NCBI RefSeq assembly: GCF_900091605.1
Contig: NZ_FMCQ01000004.1
Span: 372,001 to 436,000 of the forward strand
From: Micromonospora tulbaghiae
Lineage (GTDB): Bacteria; Actinomycetota; Actinomycetes; Mycobacteriales; Micromonosporaceae
DNA length: 64,000 nucleotides
Direction: 5' to 3'
This document shows, in pieces, positions 9,367 through 18,753 of this stretch (position 1 is its first letter; each line of letters opens with the position of its first letter). The position numbers were made by a program, and so were the translations under genes. Under the pieces are notes generated by a model. That model was not told where the DNA came from. It searched no databases and was given only the letters and a program-made list of their open reading frames with translations.

Positions 9367-10701
9367 GTGGGCTCGTACGGGTGGCGAGGACGCCTGGGGC
9401 CGGCCGTGCCGGTGGCCCCGGGCGCCCGGGTCGACCGGTTCGAGATCTTCTTCGACCTGGTCTTCGTCTTCTCGTTCTTCATCATCACCCGGGCCACCGC
9501 GCTCCAGGTGACCGGCGGCGCGCTGCTGCACGCGCTGCTGGTCCTCGCCGTGCTCTGGTGGTCGTGGGTGGTGCACAGCGTGGTCGCCACCCGGGTACGC
9601 CTCGGCGAGGGCTTCGTCCCGGTGCTCATGACGGTCGGCATGGCCGCGCTGTTCACGTTCGCGCTGTCCCTGCCGCACGCGTTCCGCGACCCGCGCGGCA
9701 GCGCGGCCGGGCCGATGGTCGCGGCGCTCAGCTACACCGTCCTGCGGCTGGTGCACCTGCTGCTCTACCGGCACGCCGTCCGGGACAGCCCGAACGAGCG
9801 CCGGCAACTGATCCGGTTCGCCCCCGAGGCGATCGGCAGCACCGCGCTGCTGCTCGTCGCCGCACTGCTGCCGCCGAGGATCGACGACCTGTTCTCCGCC
9901 GCGGTGCTCCGGGACGTGCTGTGGGCCGGGGTCATCCTGCTCCAGTACGGCACCGGCATCCTCGCCGGCACCTGGGGCTGGGGCGTCGCGTCCGCCGAAC
10001 ACTGGACCGAGCGGTACGACCTCATTCTGATCATCGCCCTGGGCGAGTCGGTCATCTCGGTCGGCGTGGGCAGCAACCTGCTCGGCCAGCCGCCCACCTG
10101 GCCGGCCGTGGCGGCGGCGGTGCTCGGCATCTTCTTCACCGCCGCGCTCTGGTGGGCGCACTACGACATGGTCGGCCCGGCCGCCCGGATCGCGTTGCAC
10201 GCCGCGCAGGACGGTCCCCGGGTGGCGATGGCCCGGGACGCGTACGCGTACCTGTTCCTGCCGATGATCGCGGGCATCATCCTGTTCGCGCTCGGCGCCG
10301 AGACGATCGTGCACGGGATCGCCGACCCGAACGTGCCGCCGAGCGAACCGGCGCACGGCCCGGGCGTGCCGCTGCTGTTCGGCGGCGTGATCTGCTACCT
10401 CTGCGGCAACATGCTGTTCCAGCTCCGCACCCTGCACACGGTGAGCTGGACCCGGGTCGGCACGGTGCTGCTGCTCGGCGTGACCATTCCGGTCGCGGAG
10501 CGGGTGCCGGGGCTGGCCGCGCTGGGCATGCTGACCGCGATCACAGTGGGCATGGTGGCCGTCGAGGTGATCGTCTTCGCCGAGGGCCGGCAGGCGCTGC
10601 GCAAGCTGATCTTCGAGGAGCGCACCAGCCACGAGGCGCACGAGGCAGCCTGGCGGGCCCGCTGGCACGAGCAGCCCGAGGACCGCGACGAGAACGGGTG
10701 A
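9367..10701 (+). CDS. Low temperature requirement protein A (LtrA) family membrane protein
   Basis: 444 residues, mostly about ten hydrophobic segments. The family hallmark RFEIFFDLVFVFSFFIITRA lies at residues ~22-41, followed later by YDLILIIALGESVISVGVG, both diagnostic of LtrA. The C-terminus is a charged cytoplasmic tail rich in His and Glu. The family was named from a Listeria cold-growth mutant; the biochemical role is unknown. The GTG at 9367 has no ribosome site but CAGACT lies 6 nt before it, so it may be leaderless. It starts 45 bp after tetR. Confidence 0.88.
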   Translation: MGSYGWRGRLGPAVPVAPGARVDRFEIFFDLVFVFSFFIITRATALQVTGGALLHALLVLAVLWWSWVVHSVVATRVRLGEGFVPVLMTVGMAALFTFALSLPHAFRDPRGSAAGPMVAALSYTVLRLVHLLLYRHAVRDSPNERRQLIRFAPEAIGSTALLLVAALLPPRIDDLFSAAVLRDVLWAGVILLQYGTGILAGTWGWGVASAEHWTERYDLILIIALGESVISVGVGSNLLGQPPTWPAVAAAVLGIFFTAALWWAHYDMVGPAARIALHAAQDGPRVAMARDAYAYLFLPMIAGIILFALGAETIVHGIADPNVPPSEPAHGPGVPLLFGGVICYLCGNMLFQLRTLHTVSWTRVGTVLLLGVTIPVAERVPGLAALGMLTAITVGMVAVEVIVFAEGRQALRKLIFEERTSHEAHEAAWRARWHEQPEDRDENG

Positions 10702-10820
10702 ACCACCTGCGCCTCTCCCCCGCCGACCTGGCCCGCCTCGACGCGGTGTGACGTTCGGCCGTCGGCAGAATCGGCGCGCACGGGGTGGCCGGCGGTCCGG
10801 GGCGCGCCGATGCTGGACCG

Positions 10821-11768
10821 ATGGCGACCTTCTCCGTACAGGCCCATCCCACCGACGCGGCGAGCTGGACCGAGCTGGCCCGTACCGTCGAGGCAGCCGG
10901 TTTCGACGCGCTGTTCGCGGCCGACCACCCCGGCGACTGCGCGTCGCCGTTCGTCGCGCTCGCCGCCGCCGCGGCGGTGACCAGCACGCTGGGCCTCGGC
11001 TCGTACGTCTCCAACGCCGGCGTCCGGGAGCCGATCCTGCTCGCCGCCGACGTGGCCACCCTGGACGTGGTCTCCGGCGGGCGGGCCCGGCTCGGCCTCG
11101 GTGCCGGCCACACGCCGGCCGAGTGGCGGGCCGTCGGGCGCGAGCGCCCGGACGTCGCCGGCCGGGTCCGCCGCTGCGTCGCGGTGGCCGAGGCGGTCCG
11201 GTCGCTGCTGGCCGGCCACGAGGTCACTGTGGACACCGAGGAGCTGACCATGCACGCGGCACGCCTCAAGGAGCCCCGGCCGGTCCAGGACCGGATCCCG
11301 CTCACCGTCGGTACCGCCAACTCGACCTTGCTGCGCTGGGCCGGGGCGCACGCCGACGTGGTCGGCCTGACCGGCTTCGGCCGGACGCTGCCCGACGGCC
11401 ACCAGCACACCGTCCGGTGGCGGGCCGACCAGATCGAGGCGCAGCTCGCGCACGTGGCTGCCGGCGCGGCCGGCCGGGACACCCTGCCGGTCCTGGAGGC
11501 GCTGGTCCAGCACGTCGCCGTGACCGACGACGCCGAGGCGGCCGCCGCCGTGACGGCCGCCGAGACCGGACTCACGCCGGCGGAGGTGCTGGCCACCCCG
11601 TTCGTGCTGATCGGCACGCCCGACGAGATCGTCTCGACGGTGGCCGGGCACGAGCGCCGCTGGGGCGTCACCCGCTTCGTGGTACGCGCCGGGGCCGTCG
11701 ACGCGCTCGCCCCGCTCCTGCCGCGGCTGGCCGGAAAAGAGCTGGACTTCGAGCACACTCGAAAGTGA
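10821..11768 (+). CDS. LLM-class F420-dependent oxidoreductase
   Basis: 315 residues; luciferase-like TIM-barrel enzyme expected to use reduced F420 in the cytoplasm. Recognisable family segments are FDALFAADHPGD near the N-terminus, TLGLGSYVSNAGVREPILLA, VSGGRARLGLGAGHTPAEW and the C-terminal FVLIGTPDEIV. These fit the TIGR03621 subgroup; the substrate is unknown. The ATG at 10821 starts immediately before the first barrel strand; an earlier in-frame GTG at 10785 is less likely. Its stop overlaps a possible GTG start of the aldo/keto reductase that follows, suggesting co-expression. Confidence 0.85.
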   Translation: MATFSVQAHPTDAASWTELARTVEAAGFDALFAADHPGDCASPFVALAAAAAVTSTLGLGSYVSNAGVREPILLAADVATLDVVSGGRARLGLGAGHTPAEWRAVGRERPDVAGRVRRCVAVAEAVRSLLAGHEVTVDTEELTMHAARLKEPRPVQDRIPLTVGTANSTLLRWAGAHADVVGLTGFGRTLPDGHQHTVRWRADQIEAQLAHVAAGAAGRDTLPVLEALVQHVAVTDDAEAAAAVTAAETGLTPAEVLATPFVLIGTPDEIVSTVAGHERRWGVTRFVVRAGAVDALAPLLPRLAGKELDFEHTRK

Positions 11769-11779
11769 ACACTGTGCTC

Positions 11780-12790
11780 ATGACGACGACACGACGGCTG
11801 GGCCGCAGCGGCATCGAGGTCAGCGCGATCGGCATGGGCTGCTGGGCGATCGGCGGCCCGCTCTGGGACGGCACCCAACCGCTCGGCTGGGGCGAGGTGG
11901 ACGACGACGAGTCGGTGCGTACCGTCCACCGGGCCCTCGACCTGGGCGCGACGCTGTTCGACACGTCCAGCAACTACGGCGCCGGGCACAGCGAGCGGGT
12001 GCTCGGGCGCGCGCTGGCGGGCCGCCGGGACCACGCGGTCATCGCGACCAAGTTCGGCTACCCCACCGACGAGGCGACCCGGCAGGCCCTCGGCGAGGAC
12101 GCCACGGCGGACTACGCCCGGCGCAGCCTGGAGGGTTCGCTACGCCGGCTCGGCACCGACCACGTCGACCTCTACCAGCTCCACCTGGGCGGCCTGCCGG
12201 TGCCGCAGGCACTGGACCTCGTCGGCACGCTTGAGGACCTGGTCGCGGAGGGGAAGATCCGGGCGTACGGCTGGAGCACCGACGATCCCGCCTCGGCGCG
12301 CGCCTTCGCGGAGGCCGGACCGCACTGCGCGGCGATCCAGCACGACCAGTCGGTGCTGCGGGACAACGCCGCGATGCTCGCGGTCTGCGCGGAGTTCGAC
12401 CTGGCCGCTCTGAACCGGGGGCCGCTGGCGATGGGCCTGCTCACCGCGAAGTACCAGGACGCACCGACCGCCCGGGGCGACGACGACGTGCGCGGCGTGG
12501 CCCCGGAGTGGCTGGACTGGTTCACCGGCGGCGTACCGCGCGCCGAGTGGGCGCAGCGGGTGGCCCGGGTCCGCGAGGCGCTCACCGCCGACGGCCGCAC
12601 CCTCGCCCAGGGCGCGCTGGGCTGGCTGCTCGCCCGCAGCCCGCACACCCTGCCCATCCCCGGCTGCCGGACCGTCGCGCAGGCCGAGGAGAACCTCGGC
12701 GCGCTGGCGTACGGGCCACTGGCGCAGGACGCGTTCGCCGAGGTGGAACGCCTGCTCGCCGACCTGCGTACCGCCCCGGCCGACGCCTGA
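11780..12790 (+). CDS. Aldo/keto reductase
   Basis: 336 residues, (beta/alpha)8 barrel. It shows LGRSGIEVSAIGMGCWAIGG at the N-terminus, the catalytic region FDTSSNYGAGHSERVLGRAL with the family Asp and Tyr, a Lys in IATKFGYP, and DHVDLYQLHLGG with its His. NADPH would be the cofactor; the substrate is unknown. The start is given as the ATG at 11780; the GTG at 11765 overlaps the preceding stop by 4 bp (GTGA) and is an alternative. It probably forms an operon with the F420 oxidoreductase. Confidence 0.88.
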   Translation: MTTTRRLGRSGIEVSAIGMGCWAIGGPLWDGTQPLGWGEVDDDESVRTVHRALDLGATLFDTSSNYGAGHSERVLGRALAGRRDHAVIATKFGYPTDEATRQALGEDATADYARRSLEGSLRRLGTDHVDLYQLHLGGLPVPQALDLVGTLEDLVAEGKIRAYGWSTDDPASARAFAEAGPHCAAIQHDQSVLRDNAAMLAVCAEFDLAALNRGPLAMGLLTAKYQDAPTARGDDDVRGVAPEWLDWFTGGVPRAEWAQRVARVREALTADGRTLAQGALGWLLARSPHTLPIPGCRTVAQAEENLGALAYGPLAQDAFAEVERLLADLRTAPADA

Positions 12791-12940
12791 CCGCCCGGTC
12801 CCGCCGCGGGCCGTCCGGGTGCACCGCCACGATGTCGAAGGACTTGAGCGACGGCTCGGGCTCGAATGCGCGGCGGGCGTGACGAGTGAGTGATTTCGCT
12901 CAACGCATCCGAATCGCGCTCCGTACTCGAAGATGTGAGT

Positions 12941-13840
12941 ATGCGGATCCTCATGGCCGGCGCGTCCGGTTTCCTCGGCACCCGACTGGTCGACTGCCTC
13001 ACCGCGGACGGCCACCAGGTCACCCGCCTGGTCCGCCGCCCGCCGCGCACCCCCGTCGAACGGCAGTGGAACCCGTCCGCCGCGCAGCTCGATCCGCAGT
13101 GCGTCGCCGACGCCGACGCGGTGGTGAACCTGGCCGGCGCCGGGGTGGGCGACAAGCGCTGGAACGACGAGTACCGGAAGGTGATCCGGACCAGTCGGGT
13201 GGACAGCACCACCACGCTCGCCATCACGATCGCCGGCCTGCCCGCCGCCGACCGGCCCGCGGTGCTGCTGAACTCCTCCGCCGTCGGCTGGTACGGCAAC
13301 ACCGGCGACCGGGCGGTCACCGAGGAGGCGCCGGCCGGTGAGGGGTTCCTCGCCGACGTCTGCCGGGTCTGGGAGGCCGCGAGCCGCCCGGCCGAGGACG
13401 CCGGCGTACGGGTGGTGCGCCTGCGTACCGGACTGCCGCTGCACCGCGACGGCGGCCTGCTCAAACCGCAGCTCCTGCCGTTCCGGCTCGGTGTCGGCGG
13501 CAAGCTGGGCAACGGGCGGCAGTGGCTGCCGTGGATCTCGATGCGGGACTGGCTCGACGCCGCGAAGTTCCTGCTGGCTCGCGACGACGTGGCCGGCCCG
13601 GTGAACGTCGTCGGCCCGGCGCCGGTCACCAACGCGGAGTTCACGCGGGAACTGGCCCGGCAGCTGCACCGCCCCGCGATCATGCCGATCCCGGCAGTGG
13701 CGCTGAAGGTCGCGCTCGGCGGTTTCGCGCAGGAGGCGCTCACCAGCACGCGGGTGCTGCCCGGTGTGCTCGACAAGGCCGGCTTCTCCTGGGCGCATCC
13801 GGACCTGCCGGGCGCGCTGCGCGCCGCCCTCACCGGGTGA
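12941..13840 (+). CDS. TIGR01777-family (YfcH-like) NAD(P)-binding epimerase
   Basis: 299 residues. Rossmann motif GASGFLGTRLVD is at residues ~7-18, with VVNLAGAGVGDKRW and LLNSSAVGWYG, all typical of TIGR01777 proteins related to extended SDR epimerases; the C-terminal DUF1731 segment (FAQEALTSTRVLPGVLDKAGF) is present. Activity is unknown. A homologue (Rv2216) occupies the same place between dlaT and lipB in mycobacteria, though here other genes are interposed. The ATG at 12941 begins directly at the first strand; ribosome site weak. Confidence 0.9.
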   Translation: MRILMAGASGFLGTRLVDCLTADGHQVTRLVRRPPRTPVERQWNPSAAQLDPQCVADADAVVNLAGAGVGDKRWNDEYRKVIRTSRVDSTTTLAITIAGLPAADRPAVLLNSSAVGWYGNTGDRAVTEEAPAGEGFLADVCRVWEAASRPAEDAGVRVVRLRTGLPLHRDGGLLKPQLLPFRLGVGGKLGNGRQWLPWISMRDWLDAAKFLLARDDVAGPVNVVGPAPVTNAEFTRELARQLHRPAIMPIPAVALKVALGGFAQEALTSTRVLPGVLDKAGFSWAHPDLPGALRAALTG

Positions 13841-13864
13841 GCGAGGGCGGCGCGACGTGACGGA

Positions 13865-15082
13865 TCAGCAGCCGATCACCCAGTACGCGGGCCCGGTCTG
13901 CTTCAGCGTGCTCGTGTAGAAGGTGTTGTAGAGGCCCATCCGCTGCCCGCTGCCGAGCGCGTAGGCGTACCCGCCGGACTGGTAGGCCCGCCCGGCCACC
14001 ACGTGCGCGTAGTTGCTGGCGGTGACGCAGACCGGCGCGCCGGTCGGCGACGCGGTCGGGGTGGGCGACGCGGTCGCCGTCGGGGTCGGGCTCGGCGAGG
14101 CGCCGCCACCGCCGAGCCCGAAGAAGACCGCGTCCCGGTACGTCGAACAGATGGTGTCGAGGAAGTACGCCCCGGCGGTGCCGCACTGGTCCGCGCCCGT
14201 ACCCGGGTCGACGGGGGTGCCGTGGCCCATCCCGGAGACCCGGTAGAGGCGGACCTGGTCGCTGCCGTAGACCTCCAGGCCCGTACCGGCAGGCAGCGTG
14301 GACGTGCTGGTCGGGGTAGTCGACACGCCCAGCACGTTCGTCCACTGGTCCCGCGACTCGGCGGCGTTCGCGGTGGCCACCGTGGTGTCGCTGGTGCCGT
14401 GCCAGATCGCCACGCGGGGGCGCTTGCCGGTGTAGCCGGCGTACGCGCCGCGGACGAGGTCGCCCCACTGTGCCGGGGTCTTGTCCACGCCCGGGTTCAT
14501 GCAGCTGAACGCGGTGACGGTGCTGGTGGCGCAGCGGTACGGGATGCCGGCGATGATCGAGCCGGCGGCGAAGACGTCCGGGTAGGCGGCGAGCATGGCC
14601 GCGCTCATCGCCCCGCCGGCGGAGAGGCCGCTGACGTAGACCCGGGCTCCGTCGGTGCCGTAGTTGGTCTTGGCGTAGTCGACCATCTGCTTGATCGACA
14701 GCGCCTCGCCCTGGCCGCGTGCGGTGTCGCCGGTCTCGAACCAGTTGAAGCAGGAGTTGGCGTTGTTGCCGCTGGGCTGCTGCGGCGCGATGAGCGTGAA
14801 CTTCCACTGGTCGGCGTACTTCTGCCAGCCGGAGTTGGCGACGTACGTCGAGGCGTTCTGCACGCAGCCGTGCAGCAGCACCACGGCGGGCGCGCCGGCG
14901 GGCAGGCCGTCCGGGCGGTACGCGTACATGGCCAGGTTGCCGGGGTTGGAGCCGAACCCGGTGACCTGGGTCAGCGAGGCGGCCTGGGCGGGGAGGGCGG
15001 CGACCAGGGCGGTGGCCGCGGCCAGCACGACCCCGGCCGTCGCCCCGGCGACGCGGGCGATGAGGGATGAGGAGCGGGGCAC
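13865..15082 (-). CDS. Secreted PHB-depolymerase-like esterase with C-terminal binding domain
   Basis: 405 residues. A signal peptide with a long hydrophobic core ends near AQAAS at residues ~33-35. The catalytic domain has VVLLHGCVQNA (oxyanion loop) and the nucleophile in SGLSAGGAMS, the lipase-box variant of the esterase/PHB depolymerase family; Asp and His follow (GMGHGTPVDPG). A Pro-Ser-Thr linker leads to a ~55-residue domain beginning VCVTASNYAHVVAGRAY and ending with Cys, seen in extracellular PHB depolymerases as a polymer-binding module. GTG start with GGGAGGT ideally placed. Substrate could be polyhydroxyalkanoate or a plant polyester; not decided by sequence. Confidence 0.85.
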   Translation of the reverse strand: MPRSSSLIARVAGATAGVVLAAATALVAALPAQAASLTQVTGFGSNPGNLAMYAYRPDGLPAGAPAVVLLHGCVQNASTYVANSGWQKYADQWKFTLIAPQQPSGNNANSCFNWFETGDTARGQGEALSIKQMVDYAKTNYGTDGARVYVSGLSAGGAMSAAMLAAYPDVFAAGSIIAGIPYRCATSTVTAFSCMNPGVDKTPAQWGDLVRGAYAGYTGKRPRVAIWHGTSDTTVATANAAESRDQWTNVLGVSTTPTSTSTLPAGTGLEVYGSDQVRLYRVSGMGHGTPVDPGTGADQCGTAGAYFLDTICSTYRDAVFFGLGGGGASPSPTPTATASPTPTASPTGAPVCVTASNYAHVVAGRAYQSGGYAYALGSGQRMGLYNTFYTSTLKQTGPAYWVIGC

Positions 15083-15255
15083 GGGACCTCCCGATCGTGG
15101 AATGTGAACTGAGTCACCTCCGAGTTGCCGCGACGTTACGGCCGCGTTTCGTCACACCGGAATGGCCGCCACTCACACATTCACGACCGCCGAAGTGTGC
15201 GGGCGAGTTTCGTGTCCGGGCGGTCTGCCCAGGTCAGGTTGGTAACGTCCGCTGC

Positions 15256-17067
15256 GTGCCGTCCTCCCCGTTCCCGGCCACCGGGCCGTCGCCGAGCCGC
15301 GTCCGTGACCGGCGCGCCGACCTGCTGGTCACGCTCGCCGCGCTGGCCCTGGCCCTCTGGGTGACGAGTGGCCTGTGGCGGGATCCCAACAGCCGCGCGA
15401 TCACCGTCAACTCCAGCGACCAGGCGCTGTTCGAGTGGCTGCTGGCGTTCGGCGGGCACGCGCTGACACACGGGCAGAACCCGCTGTTCACCACGTTGAT
15501 CAACGTCCCGGACGGGGTGAACCTCGCGGTCAACACGTCGATCACCGTGTACGCGGCGGTCTTCGCGCCGCTGACGTACCTGATCGGGCCGCCCGCGACG
15601 TTCCTGGTGATCCTCACGCTCAACCTCGCCGCCACGGCGGTGGCCTGGTACTGGCTGCTGAGCCGGCACCTGGTGCGCAGCCGGCTGGCCGCCGGTGTGG
15701 GCGCGCTGTTCATCGCCTTCTGCCCAGCGATGGTGTCGCACGCGAACGCGCACCTGAACTGGACCGCCGGCTGGCTGGTGCCGCTGCTGATCTGGGGCGT
15801 GTTCCGGCTGCGCCGCCCCGGCCGGGCCGTCACCGGCGGGATCGTGCTCGGCCTGCTGGTGGCGGTCGCGTTCTCGATCGCCGCCGAAGGGCTCTTCTTC
15901 ACCGCGCTGGCGCTCGGCGTGTTCCTCGCGGTGTGGGCGCTGCATCCGGCCCGCCGGTCCGAGGTACGTGCCGCGCTGCCCCGGATGGCGGCCGGGCTGG
16001 GCGTGACAGCGCTCGTCGCCGGGGTGCTGCTGGCGTACCCGCTCTGGCTGCACTTCCTCGGACCGCAACGGTTCCACGGCACCGGCTTCGACCCGCTGAT
16101 CCACTCCGAGGACATCGCCGCGTACGGGTCGTACCCGCGCCGGTCGCTCGCCGGCTGGGCCGGCTGGGGCACCTCGCTGGCGCCCAACCCGACCGAGGAG
16201 AACTCGTTCTTCGGCGTACCGCTGCTCCTGCTCGCGGTCGCGTGCTTCGCGCTGCTGTGGTGGCGCGCGGACCGCGCGTTCCGGGCCACGCTCGCGGCGC
16301 TCGGGGTGACCGCCGTGGTCTTCGCGGTGCTGTCGTGGGGGCCGACTGTCAAGTGGAACGGCCGCCGCTTCGACCAGACGCTGCCGTTCGGGGTGCTGGA
16401 CAACCTGCCGGTGATCAACGCGGCGTTGCCGTCCCGGCTGGCGCTCGTCGTCGCGCCGGTCATCGGCCTGCTGCTGGCGTACGCGATCGACACGCTGCGC
16501 GCCCGGCCGCCACGGCACCGGGTGAGCGGGCTCGCCTGGACGCTCGGCTTCGTCGCCGCGTTGCTGCCGCTGGTGCCGACCCCGCTGCTGACCAGCGTCC
16601 GCGAGCCGATCCCGGCGTTCATCACCAGCGGCGCCTGGCAGCGCTACGTCCCGCCCGACGGGGTGCTGACCCCTCTTCCGCTGACCGTTGACGTCTACCC
16701 GGACGGGCAGCGCTGGCAGGCGTACGCGCTGGCGAACCGGCAGGGCGAGTTCCGGATCCCCTCCGGGTTCTTCCTCGGGCCGGGCGGACCGGAGGGCCGG
16801 GGCCGGATCGGCCCGGTGCCGCGCACCTTCGACTCGCTGATGGACCAGGCCGGCCGGACCGGGCTGGTGCCGATCATCACCGACGGCAGCATCCGCGAGT
16901 CCCGGGCGGACCTGCGCTACTGGGGGGTGCAGGCGGTCGTGCTGCCGGACCGGGTGCACGGCGCCAAGTTCGACGTCGACGAGGAGGCGCTGCGTCGCAC
17001 CGCCACCGCGCTGCTCGGCCCGCCCGAGCGGGTGGAGGACGTCTGGCTGTGGCGGGTGCCGGAGTGA
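15256..17067 (+). CDS. Polytopic membrane protein, GT-C glycosyltransferase-like
   Basis: 603 residues with about eleven hydrophobic segments and a soluble C-terminal ~130 residues. The first extracytoplasmic loop holds NSSDQALFEWLLAFG, in the place where GT-C enzymes carry their acidic catalytic residues, and then a conserved-looking NPLFTTLINVPDGVN. No other family signature is clear. GTG at 15256 was chosen because the protein then starts with a short basic stretch before the first membrane segment; the frame runs further upstream without a plausible start. It would act at the plasma membrane on a lipid-linked sugar, by inference only. Confidence 0.7.
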   Translation: MPSSPFPATGPSPSRVRDRRADLLVTLAALALALWVTSGLWRDPNSRAITVNSSDQALFEWLLAFGGHALTHGQNPLFTTLINVPDGVNLAVNTSITVYAAVFAPLTYLIGPPATFLVILTLNLAATAVAWYWLLSRHLVRSRLAAGVGALFIAFCPAMVSHANAHLNWTAGWLVPLLIWGVFRLRRPGRAVTGGIVLGLLVAVAFSIAAEGLFFTALALGVFLAVWALHPARRSEVRAALPRMAAGLGVTALVAGVLLAYPLWLHFLGPQRFHGTGFDPLIHSEDIAAYGSYPRRSLAGWAGWGTSLAPNPTEENSFFGVPLLLLAVACFALLWWRADRAFRATLAALGVTAVVFAVLSWGPTVKWNGRRFDQTLPFGVLDNLPVINAALPSRLALVVAPVIGLLLAYAIDTLRARPPRHRVSGLAWTLGFVAALLPLVPTPLLTSVREPIPAFITSGAWQRYVPPDGVLTPLPLTVDVYPDGQRWQAYALANRQGEFRIPSGFFLGPGGPEGRGRIGPVPRTFDSLMDQAGRTGLVPIITDGSIRESRADLRYWGVQAVVLPDRVHGAKFDVDEEALRRTATALLGPPERVEDVWLWRVPE

Positions 17068-17125
17068 TCGTCGCAGCGGTGCGATGGCGACGAGGCTCAC
17101 GGGTCCGGTTCCCGGAGGGCGGGAC

Positions 17126-17131
17126 TAGGCT
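17126..17131 (+). promoter_or_regulatory. -10 element of lipB (leaderless)
   Basis: TAGGCT ends 6 nt before the lipB GTG, with no Shine-Dalgarno in between. Confidence 0.55.
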
Positions 17132-17137
17132 GGACGG

Positions 17138-17779
17138 GTGAGCGTGACGACTTCCGGGCTGACCGCCGTCCGCGCCGGCCTGCTCGACTACCAGGCCGCC
17201 TGGGACGAGCAGCGCCGGCTGCACGAGGCGGTGGTGGCCGGCGAGCAGGGCGACACCGTGCTGCTGCTGGAGCACCCCAGCGTCTACACCGCCGGCAAGC
17301 GCACCGAGCCGTGGGACCGGCCGATGGACGGCACCCCGGTGGTGGACGTGGACCGCGGCGGCAAGATCACCTGGCATGGCCCGGGGCAACTCGTCGGCTA
17401 CCCGATCGTCCGGCTGCCCGACCCGGTCGACGTGGTCGCGTACGTCCGCCGCACCGAGCAGCTGCTGATCGACGTCTGCGCCGAGTTCGGGCTGGCCGCC
17501 GGCCGGGTCGAGGGACGCAGCGGCGTGTGGGTGCCGGAGGACGACCGGGGCCCGGCCCGCAAGGTGGCCGCCATCGGCATCCGGGTGGCCCGCGGCGTCA
17601 CGCTGCACGGCTTCTCCATCAACTGCGACTGCGACCTGGGCTTCTTCGACCGGATCGTGCCCTGCGGCATCCGCGACGCCGGGGTCACCTCGCTGACCGC
17701 CGAGCTGGGCCGACCGATTTCAGTCGCCGACGTGCTGCCCGTGGTCGAGCGGCACCTGCCGACGCTGACGCGGGTCTGA
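17138..17779 (+). CDS. lipB: Octanoyl-[ACP]:protein N-octanoyltransferase
   Basis: 213 residues. It moves octanoate from acyl carrier protein onto the target lysines of lipoyl domains, the first step of lipoate synthesis. The family motif [17 protein letters not shown] is intact. The catalytic pair is Cys176 in [10 protein letters not shown] and Lys142 in RKVAAIGI. LipA, which adds the sulfurs, is 2.7 kb downstream; SucB and the GcvT partner H protein are substrates or dependants. The start is a GTG with a -10 hexamer close upstream, so probably leaderless. Confidence 0.96.
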   Translation: MSVTTSGLTAVRAGLLDYQAAWDEQRRLHEAVVAGEQGDTVLLLEHPSVYTAGKRTEPWDRPMDGTPVVDVDRGGKITWHGPGQLVGYPIVRLPDPVDVVAYVRRTEQLLIDVCAEFGLAAGRVEGRSGVWVPEDDRGPARKVAAIGIRVARGVTLHGFSINCDCDLGFFDRIVPCGIRDAGVTSLTAELGRPISVADVLPVVERHLPTLTRV

Positions 17780-17784
17780 GCCCG

Positions 17785-18177
17785 GTGCGGCTCGACCTGG
17801 TCACGCTCGTCGTGGCCGAGTACGACCCGGCCGTCGCGTTCTTCACCGAGGTGCTCGGCTTCGAGCTGGCGGAGGACAGCCCGTCGCTGACCAACGACGG
17901 CCGGCCCAAGCGCTGGGTCGTGGTACGCCCACCGGGTGGAGGCACGGGCCTGCTGCTGGCCCGCGCCGACGGCGAGCACCAGGCAGGTGCGGTGGGCGAC
18001 CAGACACACGGCCGGGTGGGCTTCTTCCTCCAGGTCGACGACTTCGAGGCGGTGTATCGGCGGATGGCCGACGCGGGCGTCGAGTTCGTCCGGCCGCCCC
18101 GCACCGAGCCGTACGGCCGGGTCGCGGTCTTCCGCGACATCGCCGGCAACCCCTGGGACCTGCTCGGTCCGGCCTGA
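17785..18177 (+). CDS. VOC (glyoxalase/bleomycin-resistance) family protein
   Basis: 130 residues, one beta-alpha-beta-beta-beta pair. It opens LDLVTLVVAEYDPAVAFFTEVLGFEL and closes GRVAVFRDIAGNPWDLLGP, the classic VOC ends, with possible metal ligands at the expected places. Substrate unknown. The GTG at 17785 begins 5 bp after the lipB stop, so the gene is probably co-transcribed with lipB; the frame overlaps lipB if extended, which is not credible. Confidence 0.85.
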   Translation: MRLDLVTLVVAEYDPAVAFFTEVLGFELAEDSPSLTNDGRPKRWVVVRPPGGGTGLLLARADGEHQAGAVGDQTHGRVGFFLQVDDFEAVYRRMADAGVEFVRPPRTEPYGRVAVFRDIAGNPWDLLGPA

Positions 18178-18753
18178 CCGCTCCTCGTCCCCTCGCCTCC
18201 CGCCCCTTGCCTCTCGGCCAGTCGTGTCCGGGCCGCCCGCCCGGCCCGTCCGCGTGGTCTCGCCCCCGACCACCGCGCATCCGCTCGGTGCGCGGTGGCC
18301 GACGGTGCGGGCCGTCGCCCGCCCGGAACCGCCTCGCCATCGGTCACGGTAAGTAACAAGGCCGTGTCCGCGGCATGTGACCTCCTGCCGACTTTGCTCT
18401 GCAGCCGGATCCGCGACGGTCACTCCCGGTCGATCGTTGCGCCCGTGGCTGCAGAGCAAAGTGCGCAGACACCCTTCCCTCCCTCCCGAGGGCCGTTCGC
18501 TATAACCCCTGCTCAGCGGGATTCGTCGGCGTAAAGAGCATCTCGACGACTCCGGATGCCCCATCACCGATCGTGACCACAAGGCTGCGGGGCTCCTCAT
18601 CACTCTCAGTGGCCAAGCTGGGTCGGCTGCGGAGGGCGGCGGCTCGACCGACGGCTCTGGCGAGCCCGCGCCCCGACACCGGGACCGGGGCCGGCAGAGA
18701 GGAAGTCCGCCGCCGCGGGCCCGGCACGGAGCAAGCCGTACCGGCCGCAGCCG
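18178..18753. other. 576-bp gap without a convincing gene
   Basis: Lies between convergent VOC and aspS2 genes. It holds the inverted repeat at 18391-18462. A minus-strand frame ending at 18500 encodes a plausible-looking tail (LVVTIGDGASGVVEM) but third-position GC is only about 60%, against about 95% in neighbouring genes, so it may be a decayed remnant. Nothing else is recognised. Confidence 0.5.
18391..18462. repeat. Intergenic inverted repeat, 16-bp perfect arms
   Basis: ACTTTGCTCTGCAGCC (18391-18406) is repeated inverted at 18447-18462 with a 40-bp loop. It lies between convergent genes. Arms have lower GC than the surroundings and no T-tract follows, so it is not a standard terminator. 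Confidence 0.8.

Noticed and set aside
18500..18613. Possible short minus-strand gene ending at 18500
   Set aside because: Third-position GC only about 60% and no start with a ribosome site; listed as a remnant at most.
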